64,000 nt of DNA from a virus. The notes under the pieces were generated by a model. It had not been told where the DNA came from and did not search any database. It saw only the letters and a program-made list of their open reading frames with translations. The DNA is taken from the IMG/VR virus record IMGVR_UViG_3300045282_000112, positions 20,384-84,383 of that record; one strand, written 5' to 3'. A program made the position numbers and the translations under genes. Every line of letters starts with the position of its first letter. Within the stretch, counting starts at the first letter, position 1. This document shows, one piece after another, positions 48,365 to 55,266 of this stretch.

Positions 48365-48675
48365 GGTAGCGTCCCGTCTCGCACATACAGCCCTTGCATG
48401 ACGGCTCCGGTTCTCTGGGCCTCGTAGTCCGCCGTCTCTTCATCTTGGAAAATGATCCAGCCGTCAGCATAGTCCTTGACGCGCCATGCGACAGGGCGCT
48501 TCGCCAGCGCCCCGGACGGCTCCATCCGGGCAAGGGTGGCAGCGGCGCGCTTTTGCTGGGCCAAGAATAGAGGCAACAACAACAGATTATTACTGTTGCT
48601 GCAGTCAATCAGATCAACGAGTTTGCCAATCTCCTCCAGCGCAGCACGGACCTGTTCGATGTCGGCCATGTTCAT
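48361..48675 (-). CDS. unrecognised small protein
   Basis: A protein of 104 residues from ATG 48675 (MNMADIEQVRAALEEIGKLV), overlapping the upstream TGA. The last 55 residues (RPVAWRVKDYADGWIIFQDE) follow a pattern known in phage proteins: AWR....GW......E......G..V..LY. Confidence 0.68.
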   Translation of the reverse strand: MNMADIEQVRAALEEIGKLVDLIDCSNSNNLLLLPLFLAQQKRAAATLARMEPSGALAKRPVAWRVKDYADGWIIFQDEETADYEAQRTGAVMQGLYVRDGTLP

Positions 48676-49058
48676 TCGCCATATACCCGCCGCTTCCGCC
48701 ATATGTATTCCTCGGCGCTGCGCTCGCCCGGCTGCACCTTCAAGGCACGGATGGCGGCGGCTGTGCCTCGTATGTGCTGTGCAAAATAACCGACACCCCA
48801 AACAGGACTGTTCTGTGCGGCAACATCTCGGTCAACGTCCTCCACCACCACTGCCGCCTCCTCCAGCGTGGCGGTGCGGACATAAGCAAGATCATGGTGC
48901 CATCTCTTTAGGGCAGCCTCTTCAATCAGTGGCGTGACGGCGGCGAGAACGGCTTCAGCGGCTACATGGACTTCAAGTAGTCTCGTCTCAGTAGCGGGAG
49001 GTCCAAAGTAGGGATTGAGTGCCCGTTCCGCAGCTTCAAGGATGGCGGGATCGCTCAT
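48672..49058 (-). CDS. unrecognised small helical protein, paralog of 48080 gene start
   Basis: A protein of 128 residues, MSDPAILEAAERALNPYFGP. The opening and AAEAVLAAVTPLIEEAALKR match part one of the gene at 47415-48080. TLEEAAVVVEDVDRDVAAQ and GTAAAIRALKVQ parallel the 48077-48364 gene. It starts just after the tRNA gene. Confidence 0.65.
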   Translation of the reverse strand: MSDPAILEAAERALNPYFGPPATETRLLEVHVAAEAVLAAVTPLIEEAALKRWHHDLAYVRTATLEEAAVVVEDVDRDVAAQNSPVWGVGYFAQHIRGTAAAIRALKVQPGERSAEEYIWRKRRVYGE

Positions 49059-49064
49059 GGCTGG

Positions 49065-49140
49065 TGGTGCTCCCGCGAGGATTTGAACCCCGGAATGTCG
49101 GTATGTAAAACCGATGCCTTAACCACTTGGCGACGGGAGC
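49065..49140 (-). tRNA. tRNA-Val (anticodon UAC)
   Basis: A 76-base cloverleaf on the minus strand. Acceptor GCTCCCG pairs with CGGGAGC; D arm GCC...GGC; anticodon stem TCGGT/ACCGA with loop TTTACAT (anticodon TAC); T arm with TTCAAAT loop; discriminator A with encoded CCA. It reads GUA and probably other Val codons. It lies alone between small genes. Confidence 0.88.
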
Positions 49141-49171
49141 CTCTCCCCAGTAAGTATGCGCCGCCCATCCG

Positions 49172-49408
49172 TCAACCACCGCTCGGCGCATTCGGGATCG
49201 GCATCCATAACGTCGGCACACTCTCGGCGACGGCGCTGTCTTGCATCTCGCGCCACGCAAAGCGCCCAAACGGTCCTGCCGGGGTTGGGTTATCAACCCA
49301 GCGCACAACGGTCGGCTCATCACGCCCGTTCGCAAATTGGCACAGCACTAGGATGCGTGTGCCGTCCTTTGGCGCTGTCGCGATGGGCCGCCACGGGCTA
49401 TCTCTCAT
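49172..49408 (-). CDS. DUF551-like small phage protein
   Basis: A protein of 78 residues from ATG 49408 (MRDSPWRPIATAPKDGTRIL). The motif W.PI.TAPKDG..ILV and the C-terminal VPTLWMPIPNAP are typical of DUF551-like proteins common in phages, role unknown. It overlaps the upstream gene end by eleven bases. Confidence 0.78.
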   Translation of the reverse strand: MRDSPWRPIATAPKDGTRILVLCQFANGRDEPTVVRWVDNPTPAGPFGRFAWREMQDSAVAESVPTLWMPIPNAPSGG

Positions 49409-50003
49409 TGTCGCTCCACAGGTGTTCACGCAGCGCGTAGCCCATGAGCGGCCACAACTGGCGCACGGCGTCCTCGTAGGCAAACTTCCTGCCAAGATCG
49501 GCGTCGTAGTTCTCCGACGATGCAGGTGCGCTCTTGCCGATGACGGTGAAGCCGTTCTGCATCACCAGCAGGCAGATGCTTAGCACCTCCAGCGAACGCA
49601 TGTCGGCAGGCTTGGGGGGATCAGCCGACGCACCATCGACTGGTGGCTCATTCCAAGGAACACACGTCGCGATCTCGCCGCCAGTCGTGTCGAGGCGCAG
49701 CGAAATGGATCGCTCGATGTCGGCGAGCGTGACACGTGGTGCCTTGGCGACGGCGGCGGCGGATGCGTCGGTGTCTTGCAGGCTCATTGGTCCTCCTCGG
49801 AGCAGTTCGTGGTTGTAGCCGATGCAGTTGCTGAACCAGCCTGCCACCCATAGCTCTGGCAGGTCAACGTCGTGGTTCTTCTTGACGAACTGGCAGAAGG
49901 CGCGCCCCCACTGGCCGCCATCATCCCCCAGCATGGCGAGGAACACGCCGGGTTGCTCCCGCAGCATGGCGACGTAGTCTATCCCCCCGCCGTTTGTCGA
50001 CAA
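49398..50003 (-). CDS. N4 gp49/Sf6 gp66-family protein with N-terminal extension
   Basis: An open frame of 201 residues. From Met73 on, RVTLADIERSISLRLDTTGG, then LEVLSICLLVMQNGFTVIGK and DLGRKFAYEDAVRQLWPLMG then YALREHL, matches the N4 gp49/Sf6 gene 66 family of small phage proteins. Met73 (49787) follows a strong GAGGAGG ribosome site, so the family protein is probably made separately. The first 72 residues (MSTNGGGIDYVAMLREQPGV) look like another small protein in the same frame. Confidence 0.75.
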   Translation of the reverse strand: MSTNGGGIDYVAMLREQPGVFLAMLGDDGGQWGRAFCQFVKKNHDVDLPELWVAGWFSNCIGYNHELLRGGPMSLQDTDASAAAVAKAPRVTLADIERSISLRLDTTGGEIATCVPWNEPPVDGASADPPKPADMRSLEVLSICLLVMQNGFTVIGKSAPASSENYDADLGRKFAYEDAVRQLWPLMGYALREHLWSDNER

Positions 50004-50021
50004 CTGACCTACCCCTACATC

Positions 50022-50231
50022 TCAGTCGTCGGAGAGCATGACGCGCAGCACGTTAAGCAATTTGGCTGGCCCTTCGATCACCACTGTGCCGTCTGCGCGC
50101 TCCTCCATCGTGAGCTTCTCCCCGAGACACTCCTCGGCAGACGCTATCGCACCCGCCTCCACAAGCTTCTTGTATTTCGCCCGGATGGCGTCCTCGTCCA
50201 GATTGCGCATTTCAATGTGCTCCCAGCGCAC
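50022..50231 (-). CDS. unrecognised small protein
   Basis: A protein of 69 residues, MRWEHIEMRNLDEDAIRAKY; Met8 is another possible start. Helical N-terminus then a short beta part (ADGTVVIEGPAKLLNVLRVM). No family recognised. Confidence 0.62.
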   Translation of the reverse strand: MRWEHIEMRNLDEDAIRAKYKKLVEAGAIASAEECLGEKLTMEERADGTVVIEGPAKLLNVLRVMLSDD

Positions 50232-50496
50232 GGTAGCCCTTCTCGGTCACGATCCAGCACAGGTCCCCCATGGTGAGGTCCTGCAGATCGAGCGCTTGCA
50301 TCGCGTCGGCGGTGAGCGGGATCACTGCGCTGGTCCTCGGATGACGCAGCTCCAGCAGCCCCTTGCTGACCGCTGAGAAGAGATGCTCGGCGTTGCCCTC
50401 CAGCAGGCTCGCCACCATCTCGCGGTCGCTGGCGATGGTGTGCGCCTTGTTGCCGAAGATGGCGTCGAGCAGCCGGTTCTCCGGGCTGCGGTTCAT
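50212..50496 (-). CDS. unrecognised small protein
   Basis: A protein of 94 residues, MNRSPENRLLDAIFGNKAHT. The C-terminal LTMGDLCWIVTEKGYRALG looks like part of a winged-helix. It overlaps both neighbours. A DNA-binding role is possible but unproven. Confidence 0.62.
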   Translation of the reverse strand: MNRSPENRLLDAIFGNKAHTIASDREMVASLLEGNAEHLFSAVSKGLLELRHPRTSAVIPLTADAMQALDLQDLTMGDLCWIVTEKGYRALGAH

Positions 50497-50777
50497 GGCT
50501 TGTCAGGCGTCCAGCCGTAGTAGAAGCGCGGGTGGTGCTGAAATTCGAGCGTGCCCAGCTTGTGGTCGAGGCGTCGCTCGACGACCACGAACGGGGCGAG
50601 GAAGGACTTGATCTGGTAGTGCTTGCCCACCTCCTCGGCGCTGAGCACCTCGCCATGCACGGCGGCGAGCTGTTCGCGCGTCAGTGGGCCGACAGCCTGC
50701 TGACCGGCGATCATCGCGCGGCGCGTGGCCTCAGTGGGGTCGGTGTAGTGCGTGTCGTGTCCGTTGCTCATGGTCAT
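50493..50777 (-). CDS. unrecognised phage protein
   Basis: A protein of 94 residues, MTMSNGHDTHYTDPTEATRR. The middle (LTREQLAAVHGEVLSAEEVG) is helical; the end (SFLAPFVVVERRLDHKLGTL then EFQHHPRFYYGWTP) looks like a beta domain. A clear AAAGGAG site precedes the ATG. Confidence 0.68.
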   Translation of the reverse strand: MTMSNGHDTHYTDPTEATRRAMIAGQQAVGPLTREQLAAVHGEVLSAEEVGKHYQIKSFLAPFVVVERRLDHKLGTLEFQHHPRFYYGWTPDKP

Positions 50778-50785
50778 TCTCCTTT

Positions 50786-50831
50786 GGCTGAATATAAGTG
50801 CGGGCGTGATGGATGTTCACATCACGCCCGC
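50786..50831 (-). promoter_or_regulatory. 11-bp stem-loop with possible promoter
   Basis: GCGGGCGTGAT and ATCACGCCCGC form a perfect 11-bp stem (50800-50831). On the minus strand it is followed by CACTTATATTC, similar to the TTATATA core of the promoter repeats at 54849 and 55216. GTGAAC lies 17 bases upstream of the TTATAT core. It could be terminator plus promoter before the 94-residue gene. Confidence 0.5.
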
Positions 50832-50878
50832 ATCACACAACATCGCGCCTTGGAATGGCGGAGTGGTTGCGTGAACTC

Positions 50879-51064
50879 TTACTGACGTTGGCTTTGGCCT
50901 TGGCCGCTCTTGCCACCAGCAGAGGTGTCCTCTGCAATGTGACCCGACGCAAGCTGCTGCTGCACCTCGGCCTCGGAACCGGTGTAGGTCTGACCTGCAC
51001 GCCAGTTCTTGCCACCTGCATCGTTGAAGTCAGAGACTACCTTGTAGCTCTTTTCCTGTGCCAT
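50879..51064 (-). CDS. unrecognised small protein
   Basis: A protein of 61 residues from ATG 51064 (MAQEKSYKVVSDFNDAGGKN). WRAGQTYTGSEAEVQQQLAS looks like a small SH3-like or similar beta domain; the tail is Gly/Ser/Gln rich. A GAGGATACACC site lies before the start. Confidence 0.65.
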   Translation of the reverse strand: MAQEKSYKVVSDFNDAGGKNWRAGQTYTGSEAEVQQQLASGHIAEDTSAGGKSGQGQSQRQ

Positions 51065-51115
51065 TGGTGTATCCTCTAGTGTGATTAACACCCCGCGCAA
51101 GAACAAGCGGTGGGC

Positions 51116-51259
51116 TCATCGGTTCCATATCACATATACCACAGTGAGCCAGAAGCCAAGCACAAAGACAACAAAGACAGCAAAGGTAACACAGCCAATC
51201 ACCTCGCCGCGCGTGATCGGTGTGATCGGTGGCTCGCGCTCTGGCAGGTTGGTTGGCAC
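51116..51259 (-). CDS. small single-span membrane protein
   Basis: Reading from GTG 51259 gives 47 residues: a Pro-rich polar N-terminus (PTNLPEREPPITPITRGEVI), then a long hydrophobic segment (GCVTFAVFVVFVLGFWLTVV), ending YVIWNR. One transmembrane helix. The start is uncertain because no strong ribosome site is seen. Confidence 0.5.
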   Translation of the reverse strand: MPTNLPEREPPITPITRGEVIGCVTFAVFVVFVLGFWLTVVYVIWNR

Positions 51260-51263
51260 GGCA

Positions 51264-51554
51264 TCAGTGTTTCTTCTCGTGCGCGGGTGCATCTTCCATG
51301 CGCATGTCGGGGCGCTTGCCGGTCTGCTGTTCGATCATGTCGGCGACGAAGCTCGACATCAGGTCCATGAAGGCCCGCTTGCGCTTCTCGTCGACCACCA
51401 CTGACATGTGTATCTTGGCGAGGCGTGCGGCCTTGGCCATGCTGTCGGGCTGCGCGTAGTAGGCGCACCACCACTGTCCCTCGACGCGCAGCGCGAGGCG
51501 TCCGACTTGCTGCATGCCGGTCTTCGTCATGGGCTTCGGGTCAGTCATGATCAT
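51264..51554 (-). CDS. unrecognised small protein
   Basis: A protein of 96 residues, MIMTDPKPMTKTGMQQVGRL. A beta part (LALRVEGQWWCAYYAQPD) is followed by helices (KIHMSVVVDEKRKRAFMDLM). It overlaps the primase gene end. The first part resembles small phage proteins next to primases, but I cannot name a family. Confidence 0.66.
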   Translation of the reverse strand: MIMTDPKPMTKTGMQQVGRLALRVEGQWWCAYYAQPDSMAKAARLAKIHMSVVVDEKRKRAFMDLMSSFVADMIEQQTGKRPDMRMEDAPAHEKKH

Positions 51555-52521
51555 CCTCGACAGGCTCGGCCAGAAGGAAGCTCAGGTCCTGCAGCTCGGC
51601 AGGGTCCTTGAAGCCACCCGGCATCGTAGCGACTGTAGCGCGCGCTGGGAAGTTCTGTGCGAGGCGGTAGGCGTTGGGCTCGTTGCCCCGGTCGAACAGC
51701 ACCACGGTGCGGCGGAAGCGCGGCATGAGGCTGTAGAGGTGGGCACGCTGCGTGGCTGAGAACGAGCTGGTCATGCAGCACGTGGCCCAGATGGATTGAT
51801 GGTTGCCGAGCAGGTTGACCTTCAGTGCATCGAACGGGCCTTCACAGAGCACGAGGGTATCAGCGCTTTTGGGGAAGCGGTCGGCCCAGATCAGGTGCTG
51901 ATCGATGGGGCCCTCGGCGAGGTAGCGTGGCTGCATGCGGGTGCTGATGGCTCTGCCGGTCATGGCCACCAGCTTGGTCGCATGGCGCACGGGGAAGATG
52001 ATGCGGCCATGCCAGCGTGCGTCATGATGGTTGAAGACGATATCGAACCGGTCGAGCGCCTTCATGTCGGTGAAGCCACGGTTGCGCAGGTAGAGCGTGT
52101 AAGGGGTGGCTGAGTAAGACGGTGCGGAGAGTGGGCGGGTTGATTTGGGGAACTCGATGGCGGTGATGGCTTGGGTTGGCACAGGTTTTTCCATTAAATC
52201 CTTGACCTTCTGTGCAAGATTATAAGCTGGAACAGGGGCCTCGGACTGGTAGCCCTTGGAGGTGCCAGTGATGTCTGCGGCGGACGACCAGTCGATGTCG
52301 AGGATGGCGGCGACGAGGCGGGTGGGGCTGATGCCTGCGTGTGAGCCATCGCGCCAGCAGTGCCAGCCCTTGTTGTTGAGGCTGATGGACATATGCATGC
52401 CCGGGTCATGGCTGGCGCAGAAGGGGCAGCGGATGACGACGTGGTCTGCGCCGACGTTGGGTCCACGGTCGCGGTGGTCGATGCGGTAGCGTTCGAGGAA
52501 AGTCTGCCAGTCAAACGCCAT
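51541..52521 (-). CDS. DNA primase-like protein (CHC2 zinc finger and TOPRIM)
   Basis: A protein of 326 residues. The N-terminal zinc finger VIRCPFCASHDPGMHMSISL then KGWHCWRDGSHAG holds two CysxxCys-type ligands, a Cys and a His, as in CHC2 primases. A linker of about 80 residues follows. The TOPRIM region contains DTLVLCEGPFDALKVNLLG at about 220-238, and TVVLFDRGNEPNAYRLAQNF supplies the second acidic group. It probably makes primers for lagging strand synthesis with the separate DnaB-like helicase at 60629. It is shorter than DnaG and has no helicase domain. Confidence 0.85.
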   Translation of the reverse strand: MAFDWQTFLERYRIDHRDRGPNVGADHVVIRCPFCASHDPGMHMSISLNNKGWHCWRDGSHAGISPTRLVAAILDIDWSSAADITGTSKGYQSEAPVPAYNLAQKVKDLMEKPVPTQAITAIEFPKSTRPLSAPSYSATPYTLYLRNRGFTDMKALDRFDIVFNHHDARWHGRIIFPVRHATKLVAMTGRAISTRMQPRYLAEGPIDQHLIWADRFPKSADTLVLCEGPFDALKVNLLGNHQSIWATCCMTSSFSATQRAHLYSLMPRFRRTVVLFDRGNEPNAYRLAQNFPARATVATMPGGFKDPAELQDLSFLLAEPVEDDHD

Positions 52522-52637
52522 GGGGTAGTGCCTTTTTCGTGGGGCACCAAGCAGCGGTCAGGCTCAGGCTTTGCTGCCGCTGCTTGGCCCACACGGTTCC
52601 GATACTGGTTTGCGCAAGGATCGGGTGCGCTGGCAGC

Positions 52638-53015
52638 CTAGCGCCGTGGAATGGGGATGGCTACCGCATTGTCCTTGGGGTTGCTCTGCGGCAGGTTGAG
52701 ATCGGCCTCAGTGAGGCTGACGAGGTTCTTCAGGTCATCCTCGACACGGTCGGCGAGTTGGTTGGTGGGGACGGCCTTGATCGGGGTGGGGGCACGGTCG
52801 GGACGCTCATGCTTGATCAGCGCCTCGACCAGTTGTGTTTCCATGATGATCAGGCCGCCCTGCCGGTCGAGGCGGTCGTGACAGTCGCGCAAGGCTTTCT
52901 CGATGCGCTGCAGGGCGACGATCTCGCCGTTGAGTTCATTGATCAGGCCGTCGATGCGCTTCAGGTGGACGGTGAGACCCTCCTTGATCGGTGGCCTGTC
53001 GGTGGGCGTGTTCAT
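52638..53015 (-). CDS. coiled-coil protein of unknown function
   Basis: A protein of 125 residues, MNTPTDRPPIKEGLTVHLKR. Residues 15-85 form a probable coiled coil (IDGLINELNGEIVALQRIEK, LRDCHDRLDRQGGLIIMETQ). The rest is polar. The upstream gap 52522-52637 shows no gene on this strand. Confidence 0.66.
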   Translation of the reverse strand: MNTPTDRPPIKEGLTVHLKRIDGLINELNGEIVALQRIEKALRDCHDRLDRQGGLIIMETQLVEALIKHERPDRAPTPIKAVPTNQLADRVEDDLKNLVSLTEADLNLPQSNPKDNAVAIPIPRR

Positions 53016-53332
53016 GCTGCTGCATTCTCCTCGGGAAGCGGGTCGCCCGTGTCAGGGTCGACCTCGTAGGTATCGGCGATGTAGTTGTGGGCATCCTCTT
53101 CGCTGTCGAAGGGGCCTGCCCACTCGGTGCAGTCAAGGTAGCCGTTGGCTGACAGGCGAGCGAACCAACCGCGCTCACAGGTGACGGTATAGCTCTCGCC
53201 GTGGCTGAACTCCTTGTCGTCGTCGATGGCGCAGGTAGCACAAGGCAACTCGTCGAACAATTCGGTATCGCCGTTGGGCTTGGTGAGCGTCCACTTGGTG
53301 CTCAGCTCGTAGTGCGGCTTCATGTGTGCCAT
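53012..53332 (-). CDS. unrecognised acidic protein
   Basis: A protein of 106 residues from ATG 53332 (MAHMKPHYELSTKWTLTKPN), overlapping the previous TGA. Several Cys (LPCATCAIDDD, VTCERGW) and an acidic C-terminus. No family recognised. Confidence 0.66.
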   Translation of the reverse strand: MAHMKPHYELSTKWTLTKPNGDTELFDELPCATCAIDDDKEFSHGESYTVTCERGWFARLSANGYLDCTEWAGPFDSEEDAHNYIADTYEVDPDTGDPLPEENAAA

Positions 53333-53646
53333 CAGTCGAGCCTCGCCACTTCGAAGCTGCCGTCGAGCTGCAGGATCATCAGCATGGCGCAATCGTAGAA
53401 GATGATGATCTCGTCGCGCATGCGGGTCATGGCGAGCGGACGGTAGGGCGGGTCCTCCGGGTAGGTCAAGGTCGCGCCGTTCTGGATGTTGAACTTGAAG
53501 CCCTCGATGGGACGCCAGCCGCCGCCGTGCTGATAGTTGGCGTCGATCTGCTGCTTGGCGGGGCGTGGGTCGGTCTCGTCGAGAAAGCTGGGGATAAGTC
53601 CCAGCGTCTCGGGTGAAAACTTCGGGTGGCATCCTGTCCAGATCAT
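53332..53646 (-). CDS. unrecognised small protein
   Basis: A protein of 104 residues, MIWTGCHPKFSPETLGLIPS. Beta-rich with EIIIFYDCAMLMILQLDGSF near the end. It is part of a tight series overlapping by one to four bases. No family recognised. Confidence 0.66.
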   Translation of the reverse strand: MIWTGCHPKFSPETLGLIPSFLDETDPRPAKQQIDANYQHGGGWRPIEGFKFNIQNGATLTYPEDPPYRPLAMTRMRDEIIIFYDCAMLMILQLDGSFEVARLD

Positions 53647-53858
53647 GTGTTCTCCTCCTTGGTGACGCTGTTGAGCAATGCAGCGAGACCCTCGGGGGTC
53701 TTCGGCATGCGGAATTGCTGGCGGATTGCCGTGGCCTTCTCGCCCCGGCTGGATGCGAAGCTGTCGGCGTCGGCTTGGCTGCTGAAATAGTAGCGCGTCG
53801 TGACGTTGCCCCGGCGCACTGCTACCTCATAAACGAACGGGTTGTCGTTGTGATACAT
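53643..53858 (-). CDS. unrecognised small protein
   Basis: A protein of 71 residues from ATG 53858 (MYHNDNPFVYEVAVRRGNVT), with a GAGGGATGAGGAG ribosome region. TRYYFSSQADADSFASSRGE suggests a small domain of one strand pair and a helix. No family recognised. Confidence 0.66.
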   Translation of the reverse strand: MYHNDNPFVYEVAVRRGNVTTRYYFSSQADADSFASSRGEKATAIRQQFRMPKTPEGLAALLNSVTKEENT

Positions 53859-53862
53859 CTCC

Positions 53863-54837
53863 TCATCCCTCACTGTAAGCGGTGGCGAAGCCCATGCGGT
53901 CAGCTGCCCGGGCGTAGTCGCCAAGGGTCATCCGGGCATCCTCGCCGCCCTTCAGGTCAGCCATCACATCCTCGGCCTCGGGCGCGGAGGTGATCCGCGC
54001 CTTGGTGGGCCTTGAGAAGAAACCGAACTTCGGGTCATCCTTGCTCGGTGAGACAACGGCGTAGAACTCTACCTCGTCGCCCTTGACCGCGTCAGCGACC
54101 GCGCTCGGCCTTGCCCCGAAGAGCTTGTAACCGGCCTCGGTCTTGACCAGCATCCGCATCCCGAACATGCCCTCCTTGAAGGACAGGATGGTGCCCCGCA
54201 CCAGCATCCGGGCACCCTCGGTGGGGACCGGTGCCGCCGCCTCATGCTCGGCAGCCCGCTTGGCTACCCGCTCGGCGGCGATCTCGACCGCACGGTCGAC
54301 CTTATCGACCAGCACCCGCAGGTAGCTCATGGCCTTCTCGGACATGCTGCCATACTTGACCAGCTTGCCGACCATGTCCTCGATGGTGCGGACCTCGTAA
54401 GTGGTCGGCTCCTCGTAGGGGCGGGGCGTGGTGTAGACCGTCCAAGCCTTGCTCAGGCCCTCCTTCTCAAGGATGGCGATGGCCTTGCGCTTTCCGGCGT
54501 AGGCTTCGATGGCCCGCTCGATCTTGGTGCGGAACATCTCGGCGTCGCCGCAGTCCAGCTTGTCAGCGCAGTCGAGGCCCGTCCTGATGTAGGACCGGCT
54601 CTTGGCGTGGTAGAACAGGGCGGTGTAGCTCGCGCTCGCGCCACAGATGTGGCAGGAGCCGCCGTGAGCGTGGCGGGAGTAGGTGTCCCCAGTGCGTGCC
54701 ATGTGGGCCCGGATGACCTCACGCTCGCCGAGGATGGTGGCGGGGTCAACCCGGGAGCCGAGATACTCGAACGCGACGAACTCGTAGTCGTCGGGCTCGA
54801 TGACGCTCGGGCGGTGGATGTCAGTGCGTTCACTCAT
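53863..54837 (-). CDS. Cys-motif and OB-like protein of unknown function
   Basis: A protein of 324 residues. Residues 50-100 hold a probable zinc site: HAHGGSCHICGASASYTALF and RTGLDCADKLDCGDAE. Residues 100-215 are helical. Residues 215-290 look like an OB fold (MLVRGTILSFKEGMFGMRML, GDEVEFYAVVSPSKDDPKFG). Zinc site plus OB fold suggests nucleic-acid binding, perhaps single-stranded DNA (inference). It has its own promoter-like repeat upstream at 54849-54887 and a good AGGAG site. Confidence 0.72.
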   Translation of the reverse strand: MSERTDIHRPSVIEPDDYEFVAFEYLGSRVDPATILGEREVIRAHMARTGDTYSRHAHGGSCHICGASASYTALFYHAKSRSYIRTGLDCADKLDCGDAEMFRTKIERAIEAYAGKRKAIAILEKEGLSKAWTVYTTPRPYEEPTTYEVRTIEDMVGKLVKYGSMSEKAMSYLRVLVDKVDRAVEIAAERVAKRAAEHEAAAPVPTEGARMLVRGTILSFKEGMFGMRMLVKTEAGYKLFGARPSAVADAVKGDEVEFYAVVSPSKDDPKFGFFSRPTKARITSAPEAEDVMADLKGGEDARMTLGDYARAADRMGFATAYSEG

Positions 54838-54848
54838 GATGTTCTCCT

Positions 54849-54887
54849 CTTGCCCAACTTATATAAGCAGGTGGGCGGCACCTTCAA
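54849..54887 (-). promoter_or_regulatory. promoter, repeat copy 1
   Basis: On the minus strand TTGAAG, 16 bases, TATATA, followed by AGTTGGGCAAGAGGAG and the ATG at 54837. The 20-base element CTTGCCCAACTTATATAAGC (plus strand, 54849-54868) is identical to that at 55216-55235. It fits a sigma70-type promoter with a short leader. Confidence 0.75.
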
Positions 54888-54905
54888 GGGGGACCGCCCA
54901 CTTTT

Positions 54906-55127
54906 TCATCCGATGGTCTTGAAGCCCTTGCAGGCAAACAGTCCGAGGTAGCCGCAACCGTTGGGTCCGGTGATCTCGGAGACGGGGAAGATCGCGGTCC
55001 AGCGACCGGCCCGGTTCCTCACCACGACGTGGCGGTATTCGGCGAAGCCGAACTTCCCCAGAGCCTTCACGAGGTTTGCCTCGGTGGCGTAGCTCTTGGC
55101 GGTGTCGATGTTCATGATCTCAAGCAT
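54906..55127 (-). CDS. unrecognised small protein
   Basis: A protein of 73 residues, MLEIMNIDTAKSYATEANLV; Met5 is another possible start. KALGKFGFAEYRHVVVRNRA and GRWTAIFPV are seen in small plasmid and phage proteins of unknown function. It is transcribed from the promoter at 55216-55254. Confidence 0.68.
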   Translation of the reverse strand: MLEIMNIDTAKSYATEANLVKALGKFGFAEYRHVVVRNRAGRWTAIFPVSEITGPNGCGYLGLFACKGFKTIG

Positions 55128-55130
55128 GGC

Positions 55131-55205
55131 TTATGTGAAGCTCCACAGGGTGGCGATGACCATCAGCATGGTCATCAGGATGGTCAGGGCTAAGAAAGTG
55201 AACAC
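55131..55205 (-). CDS. 24-residue membrane peptide
   Basis: From GTG 55205: VFTFLALTILMTMLMVIATL then WSFT. One transmembrane span. It is the first reading frame after the repeat promoter, and AAGGAGA precedes the GTG by about six bases. Very short, so held with caution. Confidence 0.5.
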   Translation of the reverse strand: MFTFLALTILMTMLMVIATLWSFT

Positions 55206-55215
55206 GGTATGTCTC

Positions 55216-55254
55216 CTTGCCCAACTTATATAAGCTCGATGCCACGAGGTTCAA
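55216..55254 (-). promoter_or_regulatory. promoter, repeat copy 2
   Basis: On the minus strand TTGAAC, 16 bases, TATATA, then AGTTGGGCAAGGAGA. It shares a 20-of-20 element with copy 1 and a CCTTGAA start. It would drive the 24-residue peptide, the 73-residue gene and genes to the left. Confidence 0.75.
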
Positions 55255-55266
55255 GGGGAAATCGGA

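Noticed and set aside
49036-49335. Minus-strand frame of 99 codons across the tRNA
   Set aside because: It contains FRGSNPRGST, the typical false translation of a tRNA T arm; the tRNA cloverleaf explains it.
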